Source: Echinococcus granulosus
Taxonomy: Eukaryota; Platyhelminthes; Cestoda; Cyclophyllidea; Taeniidae
DNA: 64,000 bases
Direction of reading: 5' to 3'
NCBI RefSeq assembly: GCF_000524195.1
Contig: NW_020170414.1
Coordinates: forward strand, 610,281 to 674,280
In this document: positions 50,690 through 61,266 of the stretch, piece by piece
How the letters are laid out: every line of letters starts with the position of its first letter
How positions within the stretch are numbered: position 1 is the stretch's first letter
The notes under the pieces: generated by a model
What the model was told of the DNA's origin: nothing
Database searches by the model: none
The model's input: the letters and a program-made list of their open reading frames with translations, nothing else
Program-made: the position numbers and the translations under genes

Positions 50690-51939
50690 TTTCAAGTCTA
50701 GAATAAAATGTTAGCGTTTTGTAAAGCAGTTAATTGAAAGAGCACGATAGGCAATGTAGTTTGTCACCAATAAAGAGTGGGTCATTTGTTGGGTTTTTCT
50801 TGAAGTTAAAAATAAAAGCGCAAAAGGCGTGTTAAAGTTTAGAATCGCTTGTCAAAATTCATATGAGCAGTTTCTTAATAATATATTTCCTCATTGCTTA
50901 GCCTTCGTTTATATGAATTGGCTTGCGTGGAGGTGATTGGCTCCTTGCATTTCTGGACACAAAATGGTAGGTGGCTTTGTAATAGATAATTTCTAGGGCG
51001 CCCACAAAACCCTTAGGCTTAAGACAAAACTTGGAAAGAAACAGAAGCAGAATCGTACGTTGCCTTATTGGGCTCGCTCGCGTACCGGTAACCGGATTCG
51101 GTGAGTTTTCGGTTGGGTGTTTCATGTGGCTACACGTAGATATAATGCTAAAAGGCGTCACTGGAGGAGAACCAAGTTAAAGTTGTGAATGGTGTTGTTG
51201 ATTCTGCAAGTAAAGTTTTTGTGGCGTGTTGAGTTCTTCAGTGTTACTTATGTCAGTCGGGTACCGGTGGCGTTGCTTTTGCACCCAACTTTGAATTTGT
51301 GGTATTCCGTCGCGAGTCTATGATGATGGAGAAATGTTCCATCTTGACGTGCCGGCCCTTGACGTATCCGAGTATGTTTTGACTAAATGGTCTCTAGGTT
51401 CAGCGTTTTGTTTTGCTTCACTAAGCTGTTAAGTGCGTGGCAGCTTGAGAACTTTGTATCGAATTAGGTTTTTGGATAAATTGTGGGATGTTTTTTTTGA
51501 CTGCTATGCAATTTTGTTTCCTACTGTTGTGCTGCACAACTGGTGGTGTGATGGATTTTTGGTGAAATCTGGTTGGTGTTACCCATCCTTAGTGACGCTT
51601 GAGGAGTTGGGTTGTTTCAATGCTTAAGTTCTATAGTTCAGGTTTTTGTGGTGAGGGTGTAGTCTTCTTAGTTGCGCTTGTGACCCAGAAATGGGTGCCT
51701 TACCGGTGTTTCCCTGTGTTTCGGGCGGTTGGCACCTGGTTGTGTGAATTCCACATTGCGCAGTCATGTGTTGGCATTAGTAGCACGGTCGGTAGATGGA
51801 CCGGCTGGGCTGATTGTGGTTGTGGGTTCTGAGGTTGTCAAGTTGGTTTTCCTTGGTTGCGAGGCCCTAGCAACCGTCTCACTGATAGCCTGTCCGGTGG
51901 GTTGGTTGCTTATTTTCCCCTAGGCGGGGGTTGCCGGTG

Positions 51940-52890
51940 GGGACGCTAACATCATCTTCGAGAGTTGCGGTTCGGTTGTTGATTCTCCCACGGGTTAAAT
52001 TGGTGACTCCTGCAGTCACACCAGGTTGTGAGTGTTTACGGTCGGGTGGTCCGCCCGGTGTGTTTATTTGGCGTGCCTAGGTTGTCTTCGTTCATGCCTG
52101 CGTTATTTTATACTACATAGTCCTCAACGCAATGGGAACTTGTGACAACTGCATTTTCCCGCATTATGGAGTCTAGGTTATGCGGTGATGTCTTTCCAAA
52201 ATGGCTATTCTGAACTATCTTGGTGTGGGAGCGTGACAGACTGCGTTTAAAGATGCGACACTCTAGGGGGGTCTGGTTTCTGCAACAATTCTGGTTGAGT
52301 GGAGTTATCCAGCATCAGAATGGTTGCGTGGCTCTTAAAATGGCGTTAATTTTCCTGTACATTACAGAGCGCGCCCTAAGGTGAGCTTACCACTACGATT
52401 GCTAGCGACGCCGACTGTCCTACCATCGTTGACAGGCAGGAGCAAATTAATTTTTATTACTTTCTAGATTAGAGTATAGTAGTGGTTGTAAGCATTGGGC
52501 TTGTCATTTTAAAGCATGCTCAATCGGAGCGAAAAATGGGTTAGGAACTGTGCATTTCTGACAACTTGTCCTGCGGCTTTTATCAAGTCCTGTGTTGTTT
52601 TTCCAAAGGAAATACCTGCAGTGTAAACCTTTTAAAATTCAGATAGTGCGCATTTCTGCAGCAAGCGATCTCGTAATGCGGACCCTGTAATAAATGACTG
52701 AATGTGGAATCATTTAGGATTGATGCGCATATGTTCTTCTGTATTATGTACAGCTGATGGTAAACTACGGTTTATTTTCAAATACCATGGTGCTAAAAGT
52801 GACAGTTAAAGAAAGACTCACTCGTTCGCCCTTATTTGGTGTCTCCACAAGCATCTGTCTTAGTTCAGTTTTATTTGGCTAAGAAGGAGT
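51940..52890 (+). repeat. Diverged dispersed repeat, left copy
   Basis: This segment aligns by eye, in the same orientation, with about 63090-63920. Shared blocks in order include ACAACTG-x-ATTTTCCC then TGGAGTCTAGGTT (about 52145-52180 and 63302-63340), a TTATTACTTT and GGGCTTGTCATTTTA-like block (about 52455-52510 and 63545-63600), and an AATAAATGA-x-TGAATG with GAATCATTTA block (about 52690-52720 and 63780-63815). Identity looks like roughly 60-70 percent with small gaps. No protein, terminal repeat or target duplication is visible, so the element type is unknown. Confidence 0.65.
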
Positions 52891-55800
52891 CGTCCACTGC
52901 ACTGCGTCTTGAGAGAGTACTTTATCATTTAAATCTCTTGCCTCATATCTACTTCTGGACACGATTTTGATTCCGACTGCAGTCTCGGCTATCTATTTTC
53001 GAGGCTCGGCTTCACCCCTGTTAATACCTTGAAATGGGAAATCTTTTTACCCCAATTAACCTTGTCTCACTAGGATTTGTTCGCTCCAGCGATGTGCATT
53101 ACGAGTAAAATGGGGCCTGTCATTCGTGGAGGCTTTACCACCTCAGCGAATCACACATGACTGCGAGTTTATCTCCAATCTAGGTTCAATATCAGTTTTG
53201 CCTTTGTAGAGGCGGCCGACGATGAAAGGCATCACCTAAATAGAGTTGTTATATTCTTTTCTTATCCACCGTCGGAGCGGCAGATCCGACCGTGCATCTA
53301 ATCAAAATCTCGCCGTCCAAATTCATGCAATAACCCATACTTTGAGGTATACACAGAGCTCACACTGCTGCGATGGGAGCATCGATGCCTTTTTCATCGA
53401 GGAATTAATTACAAAAACTTTTCACAACTCATTGTTATTTCCATAGCCTAGTAAGCAAGAAATGATGAACCAAAGGCTGATGTATTTGCGCTCAATTTCA
53501 AAGGATGAAAACGTTATTTGCTGCAGAATGATGGCTGTTTCAGATATTTTCGACAGTTGAAAACGTCACGCGGTTGTCGTTATACCTCGCCGCAATAGTC
53601 TGCTGTTACTTGTAGGTGTGTATACAATGCGGTTGATATGTGTTGCTTTAAAGCGTCGGTCTATCGGTTATCTCTGTTCTGGCATGTACAACTTCCATTC
53701 CTCTCCTATATCGGCCCCTCAAGTGACAAGTCGGCTGAACCTGATGAATGTGCTTGGAGGTTGTCTGCTTTACCTACCGACTTGAAAACAGGGCCTTCTC
53801 GTCAAATTGGGTATATGGCAGTCAGAGAAGGCGCTGTAGTTGAATGGACCACCACGAAAGAATCTGAATGAGTTGGTCGTAGTGGTAGTTTATTCAAAGA
53901 TGAATGCATTGCTTTCATGGCAATCATCCATTCTCCATCCTGAAAAGTTAGAAAAGTAGCTAGAAGTTGACGCTTGAAGAACGTCTAGCAGCGCCTAGTG
54001 TAGGCAAATAAACCATTAGGTGAATTCTGCACAGGCGGAAAGGCCATGGTGGAAGGCGAGCAAATGGAGTCAAGTACCAACAGATGACAATAGGCTTAAA
54101 GATTGTAGGCTCGCTCTTCACCACAATTCACATAATGAAATCGCGTTAATGTTAAGTTTTTAGATAAATGAATTTTGATGAACATTGGCTTTCGTATTGC
54201 AATGTTAAACGAAGGAATTCATCATGGCTTACCTCCTGACAGTTCGTTCACTAACCCACACTTCTAGGGCACGCATCACTTCATCCTCGCAAAATATGTT
54301 TGCATTTTGCGTGATCCGTGCCGTGGACTGTTCACTGTGAATTGTTTACTTGTTGAAGGCCAAATGGGTAGGTCTAGGACCGATCTACCCGACATTCGTT
54401 AACGAAGTGTAGGCAGAGCTTATCCTTGGGAAACAGTCGGGACTAGTGAGTAAGTACTTACGTCAGTCAGTCGGGTGAGAGCTCTGCCCTCTAACTCAAG
54501 ACCTCTTACCACTTAACTGATCCGTTTCAAGATACTAACTTCATATTGGGGGATATCGTATTACCTAAGAAGTTTCCCAAAGTTCCTCCTGGGATTCACT
54601 AACTTTTCTGGGCATCAGGCGAGACATTTCGGCTATGAATCTAACAATTTGGTGCCCCATTAGGTGAAAGATTATGCATTGCAGTGGCAATTATTTCAAA
54701 GTTTAAAGTAATCCGGGAAGCCTTCTGTAGTTGCTTCATTTTTCCACTAAAAACTATGTAAATCTGTTTGATTATTATGTGTATGATGTTAGGCGGGCCT
54801 CCTCAACCTTCCACGATCCGGTGCCTAGGACTGTGGCCTGATTCTCTGCCCATTCTCCCGACCCCTACTGCTTGCTCATGGTGGGGCTAATTCTCAACTG
54901 CTGTTTTATAGTTCTTCCAGGAGTAGCCTAAATCCTAAGGCAAACTCATCCATACCTGCAAAAACTTTTACCAACTTTCCAAAGACGACAAAAGACTGCT
55001 CCCACTACTTATGGTCATGTGCTGATGAGAATAACCCCAGAGATGGTGCTAATGTACTGACAAACGGTGCGCTGGAAGACAAAGGGTTTTTAGGTTCATG
55101 AGTGCCATAAAATTGAGACACCTCATTTGATGGAGAGCAGTCAAAAATGCAAACGCGGAATTTTACTAGAGTGTTGTCAGTCTACTCAGTTGGTCTCACC
55201 ACCAGAAGTACAGACTGATTTGTTGTGGAGGGCTCTCACTTGGTGAACTCATTGGCAAAGAGATTACACACCGTCGGTTGCCAAGCTGCCTAATAAATTT
55301 TGAAGTGTTTTGTAACGCAGTTTTTCCATGAAATTGTACAAATACAGTAGAGAGTGCAATATGAGTTTCTCATTCCCAGTGGATAGTCATTACCTCAAAT
55401 ATGCAACAACATCCGCGTTCCCGAAACTTCATATGACCACTTGATTTTGAACTAAACGGTGAATGGAATGAGACGAACCGAAGATACTGCACAATAATCG
55501 GTGTTTCAACTTCCACAGTTTGAGCGTTCTCACTTCATAACGAGCTCCTATGTTGAGGTGTTCTTCACTGCACCTTGTATTCGCTCTTCTGCTAAAAGTG
55601 ACCTCCCGAGCAAGCTAAATTGAGTTATCAAACAGGGTTTTGGAAGTTTGCAACCTACTTTGCTAAATTACAGTTGGTAGTTGGGGTGTTGCATATTACT
55701 AAACCCCTAAGAATGTGGAAAACGACGGACTTCAAAAGTGATGTTTGTATCTGCAATAACTTCTTTCCTAATGGAAAGCTCTCATTTAGGCCTGTTGATG

Positions 55801-58563
55801 CACCCGAAATGGAGTGGTGGGGTCTGCAAGTACTTCATTCCTTCAAAAATTACTCGTGGTCTACTTACCATTCAGCAATCAAGTAGTCCGTCTTGCACTC
55901 TTGTAGTAGTTTTTTGAAGAAAATGCTAGCTATGTTATGAGCACTTGACAAACTGGCGACAGTCGCACTATGGTGTAACTAATCCTCTTAGTCAAAATTA
56001 AATGGAGTCATTTTAGTTCCCTTCAACTTCAAAGGAGTCTTAAAATCTAAAGGTGGATGGAGTGCTAGAAGTAGTTACAGTGTGCGCCTTCAAATTAGCG
56101 GCGGTGTTTTGATTTCAGTGGGTCTGCTTGCCTATCTGGTTGAAATTCATCACATTCCTCCTTCTGCTTCTTACATGAAGTCGGGCCTGAATAATGTACG
56201 TAGCTTCAGTATTTTCCCTAAAGCTTTTTAGCGCTTTAACCACTTTTTTACCTAAGCACAGAGAGGGGAAGGGATGAGAGGATAGGAGCTAGGAAACCAG
56301 TAGAATGAAAGAATAAATGACGCAAACAGAGGTATGATGCCATGCCACCGTCATACGGAATGAATTGTGGTTGATTGAGTGAACTCGCTTTGTATAAATC
56401 ATAATTAGGCCAACTGACCTACCGCCTTATCCACAAACCAGTCACTAAAGCATATACCCTGTCAAAGTAAGTGCAGAAGTTTATTACGTCGCTGCCAGAA
56501 GGTTGAAGGCAGGCGAAGGCTGGAGAAGGTAGAAACAATGAGATGTCCACAGGATGCGCTAGCGCTACACTTGCTTTGCTAACTCTCATAAATAGGCTTG
56601 TTATTTTTCCCAAACGGTTACAAATATTAGTGTAACTTGTCTGGTCTTCAAGTACGCAAGATACCACTTTTTGGACACTTCCATTCTCCCAATCTAAATT
56701 CTCCAATGTTTCCCCTGATTTACGAAGTTTTACGAGCAACCATCTGGCATTTTGTCCAGTGGACAGATCACTGGTGTGAATTCATGTGCAAAAGTATGTT
56801 TGGCATGCAATTCCGTCTATGACTTCAACACTTTCTGTTAAAAACGAGGTTTGACAATCCACTACCTTGTCTTTAGGCCGTGTCCTATGGGCGGTGAACA
56901 CCCTATGTGTGCGTGTGTCTGTGTATGTTTGATTTGACTTACAATGGCAGCCCCTGGAGTGGTCCATTAGGTTGGGCTCCAGCTCTGTCCTCAGTCCCAT
57001 TTTTTTAAAGACGCCAATTACCGAGGTCAGTATGCCACTTTTCCAATCAAATTGTGCTAAAATAGACACAGGTGTAAAAACGACACAATTTGAGAACGTT
57101 CTGTTAACACTATAGAGGTTCCAAAATGGAAAGGAATAATACCGTGCTTGACCGAACATTTCATTATGGCATGAGTTGGAATAATCGCATTAAATACAAT
57201 CATAGCCTAACTTTAAGGCAAGTGGACCAGTAAATCGCAATGTATGTGGATGCAGAACGAGCATTTGATTAATACACACCCAGATGAATGGAGAATGGGT
57301 AATGTTTCTAGTAGTGAGAGAAACATCCTCTCAAGCAGTGGGCCGGTATTATTTTTTACTACCACTGCAGTACAAACATGAGGCAAGAAATGTTAGCAAA
57401 AATCTTGCCAGCAGAAAGTGATTTGGCTGTAGGATACCAATTGTAAAGCTCCACCTAAACCACTAGGAAATAATTTCATGCTCAGGACTGATGCGGAGTA
57501 CTACACCATAAGGCAAATTACGCTTATACGAACCTCTATCAGATACGAAAGACTCCTGGTCTGTGAAATGACCACGTAGGTAATTTACTCTGTTTTACCA
57601 CCCCAATGTCGTCACTTATGACCATAAAATTCAAAAGACAATTAAGTGATCCACTGCTACCAATACTTCTTCGCAGGATTTAATTTGTAGTGGAACTGAG
57701 ACGCCTGACCTTTGCGTGGCTGCAGTTAGCGTCAAGTACCAGCACTTTGGCTGTTTTGGAACATTAGTAATGACACAAATTACTCCTATTTACTCAAAGA
57801 AAACTAACAGAACGCCCAAACCAAACCCTGTAAAGTTTATTTTGAGGCCAAGACACAGGTTTCGATTTCATTCAGGCTACGATTATGCATGTATTTTTGT
57901 GGAAATATTGAGATGTCAAACTGCCTAAGTAGGCATCGGTACATATGGAAATTGGAAGGATGCGTGCACGAAGTGTTTCCGCGTACGAAATAGGAATGAA
58001 GCTTTAAGCACCTCAGTATAGCAGGTATAGGAGTTGGTAAATTTTGCATGATACACTTTGATATACACACTAGTGTAGCTTCGCATCAGACCCTGTAGTT
58101 TGGATGCAGATTAACTGGTGTTGGCTAATCGACCTCCTGCTCCATGCTGTTTGAACGAATCCGAGCGGTTATTTTTGGTAGCAATGAATTTAATTACCCA
58201 ACTTCTTATGTGAGTAAAACGAAATTAGTTGTTAACAAAAAATGGAATAAATTTTCGATGGTGGTCCTTAATGCGCAAAGACTATCCATTGCGGGGTTGC
58301 CAGTGCAAAGGTACAATTTCCCCTCTGTAAGAAGTGCTCCCCACATAGCTTTTTCGGGCATACGGCCTTTCTAAATGCTGTCAATAAGTATAAGACTTTG
58401 GTACGCATTTTGCTTTTTAAAATGGTTGACTAGGTGTGACCAGTTTGCCCATCAAGGACGTAAAAGATGGGCAATTCAGCTTAATCTATTGAGTAAAATT
58501 ATTGTTTAGGTCTAAAAGGAAAAGTGATAAGTTCAATAATTGTTCTAAAGAAGTAGCCGGGAG

Positions 58564-61266
58564 TCAAATTTCATCCTGATTCAGTTTGACATATGTCCCC
58601 GATTTGCCCATTATGTCTGAGGGCAGGTCTTTGTAAACACCAAACTGATTCCTGCATTCTTTCGGTCGCTTCGACTCGTCCACTGCAATTGCAAATGTTG
58701 CACCAACGTCTGGAAGTGACTTCATCACATTCGCCTGCTTGTCTAAGGAAATAATGAGAACACATCATTAAATGTCATTTTCATGTATCTGGATATCCTG
58801 TCTCGGTAACGTTCCCTGAGACACACAAGGCAACGGATACATCAAGTCAACTTCATGGAGGAAGACCATTCGTAGGAAAATGACTACTTCATGAAACATA
58901 TTCCATCTTTAATGAAACATTACCTCTGCATCTACAATCGAACACAATTAAGGATTGGTAGGGAGCGTTTCGATGACGTTGCTCCTCATTTCTCATTTGG
59001 TCAGCAATGTCTGCAGATGTAAGAGACTGAAGAAATGGACTTCTCGTTGTGTCGGTGTATCTCCACCGTGGATATTATTGTGGTAGTAAGTCTCAGCTAA
59101 ACATACACAACTAAAGTTATGCGTAAAGGAAAGTCTACCCTAAACTGTCAATCCAGATAGCACAATTTTGAATAATTAACTGTCAAGAAGATGCATCACA
59201 GATTAAAATGTCACTCTTCCGTTCTATTTTGCAAAAATTGAGGTGCTTTTATGAAAAAGGCTTTGGGAAATATGTATTACCGCATATTTCCTCAAAAGAA
59301 AGCCTGTTATCGCCACCAAACGAATCCGGCAATAACTCTTTCAATCCGGGAACTGCGTCGAAAGCGGGACTGAGATCGGAGCCCAGAACCAGCGTCTACA
59401 ATAGTTGGACATGATGATGAATGCATGCAAAGGTGTTGGAGGCTCGAGTGAGTGAGAGTCTCACTCGTGATTTGATCTTCTCATTTAACCACTCCGAGTA
59501 GAGATTGAAGAGTGTTTCGAACACCTTCGGTGCATTGTAGTATATCAGTTTCTTAATGCGGAAGGGAAGACATTCCTATAATGGAAGCAGCAATGAGGCA
59601 TCACAAAGGAAGCTCAATGCAGAAGACTGTTATGACCTGCACAGTCTGAGCTATATCTGCAAATTTTGATAAAATGATTAAGTATAGTGTGCTTAAAGGG
59701 AGTGCGGTGCATTAATTTGCGAGCCCGCGTCCGAAATCACAATAGGAAGTTAAGTGTCATTGTAATGGAATGGAGGTGATGGATTACCGATGGAAAGTGT
59801 GGCAGAGTGGAGAGAATTGTCTACCTGGAAATACTTTGTTGAAATCTTTGATAACTTTGGGTCGAACATTCGCATAATATCCTCCTTGCGAAGATTTGTA
59901 AGGTCTGCAATAAAACAGACGCCGCCGATTTGTGCCCTGACATCAAGTAGGCATGCGTCGTTCCATATTTGCATTGCGCTTTGCAGCTCTGCCATCGACA
60001 CCACATCCAGATTGAGGTTCTCTACGGGAATGTTACGAAAAGGACATTTTTTTTGCATTTGCATAGTTACATGTTATGCGATGATAGGGGAGCACGTGTG
60101 CCCTACATTGTGAGAACTTACCGCATTTCATCACAACGACCAGCGTCCCTTCTTGCGTGAACCCTAGGGGTACCCAGCACCTACAAAATGCAGATTAAAA
60201 TCAGAAGAACACAATAACTTTACCGCATTTCTACTTTTTGCTTCCGAACGCACTTTCCTACTTGATGATTTGTGAAAAAGGTATAAACATGTCGCCATGG
60301 GCTCAAACTGAGGAAAGGTTTCCATTCTACCATAATTAAATTAGGGCTAAGGCAATACCTTGATGTCTTTATCTCATTTATAAATGGTGACAGTTGGTGC
60401 ATTTGCTATAAGCATATGATTACAGTTGTTAACCCCAAAGACAAAAATATTACAATATGTCTCTAATCTCTCACTAGGATTTTGTCAGTCATTACAATAA
60501 GACAAAAGTAAATCAAGGACTATAAAAGGTTAGAATAAAATGGATTTACTTCATGTCAACAAATTCATTCCAATTCCTCCTATTGGTAGCCGGATCCTCG
60601 AACCACGCAGGATAGCCTTCAGTGGATGAGGTTCGGAAGGTGCAAAATTTGTCCAGACGACGTTGCGCTTTCATGTGGTTGTACTTTGAGTGACGCAGAA
60701 ATCCCAACAAAAACATTTCATCTGCAACATTTGCAACAGATCAGCAATGTCAGACATTTGAAAGTGAGCAGAGGTAGTAAACATGAGTGTAGTGCATCCT
60801 ATTTTATTTACGTGTGTTCATTAAGGCAAAACTTAATCCAAATCACACCTTCTGCATTTGTTAACTTCGTGACCTTGGTCACCGAATAAGGAGACTAGCT
60901 TTCTTCCCACTTACAGGCCTAGTATATTTCAGAGGAAAGTTCAATCGAATTGATGGATGTAGCATGACTTATGCCCGTGGTTCAAACAACGAAAGGGCAA
61001 GGTTTTGACCCAAAATTATCCTAAACGTCATATCCCTTTCTACTTATGCCAAGTTAGACATAACAATTGTGCGGTAATGCAATCAACGTACCCGTGGTAC
61101 ACTTCAAGTGAGGCATGGATGTGAGCCAACGTCGAAACGATTCCAGATGTGCTGCAACTTGATTAGGATCCTCTCCCAACTCCTTTGCCGCTCGCTTTTT
61201 GTAAGTGGATGACAAAGGCTTAGCTGGATCGTAGAGCGTATATTGCAGTGGTGTTGTCTTTGGCAT
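58564..61266 (-). CDS. CRAL-TRIO (SEC14-like) lipid-binding protein, alpha-tocopherol-transfer/clavesin-like
   Basis: Complete eight-exon gene: 61092-61266, 60550-60721, 60122-60180, 59825-60021, 59465-59575, 59281-59395, 58924-59010, 58564-58742; 1,095 bases including TGA, 364 residues. All junctions are GT-AG and in frame. The N-terminal CRAL-TRIO-N helices read AAKELGEDPNQVAAHLESF and MFLLGFLRHSKYN. The lipid-binding lobe has GVCFIADL, RIKKLIYYNAPKVFETLF, and the gate-region end LKELLPDSFGGDN. The C-terminus (DESKRP, GTYVKLN) matches the tail seen in invertebrate members. The family binds hydrophobic ligands such as tocopherol, retinoids or phosphoinositides in the cytosol; the ligand here is unknown. 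It lies 14.8 kb from the perlecan-like gene, same strand, with no sign of co-regulation. No AATAAA is seen in the first 180 bases after the stop. Confidence 0.9.

Larger units (their letters stand above)
43781..58563. other. Intergenic interval without a convincing gene
   Basis: Between the two minus-strand genes no open frame has family resemblance, matching splice sites and length together. The interval includes the putative promoter at its left end, a diverged dispersed repeat near 44.6 kb, an A/C-rich segment (about 48.0-50.4 kb, plus strand), an assembly gap, a G/T-rich segment (about 51.2-52.4 kb) and a repeat shared with the right end of the window. A GT-rich microsatellite-like patch lies at about 56.9 kb. 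Non-coding exons or enhancers of the flanking genes cannot be excluded. Confidence 0.6.

Noticed and set aside
53638..53871. Plus-strand open frame of 77 codons
   Set aside because: Short, no family match or splice partners; better explained as chance in non-coding DNA.
54366..54500. Small inverted repeats, including the 12-base palindrome GTAAGTACTTAC near 54450-54461
   Set aside because: Isolated and short, no array or flanking element; not enough to call a transposon end or structured RNA.
56419..57159. Two adjacent minus-strand open frames of 106 and 125 codons
   Set aside because: Neither resembles a known family, they lie in different frames, and the region includes a GT-rich low-complexity patch.
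58447..58472. Perfect 7-base stem with 12-base loop (GCCCATC / GATGGGC) downstream of the CRAL-TRIO stop
   Set aside because: Stems of this size are frequent by chance; no other evidence of a functional RNA element.
60590..60612. GGTTCGA-like word resembling a tRNA T arm (minus strand)
   Set aside because: It is part of the second CRAL-TRIO exon and has no matching acceptor or anticodon stems.
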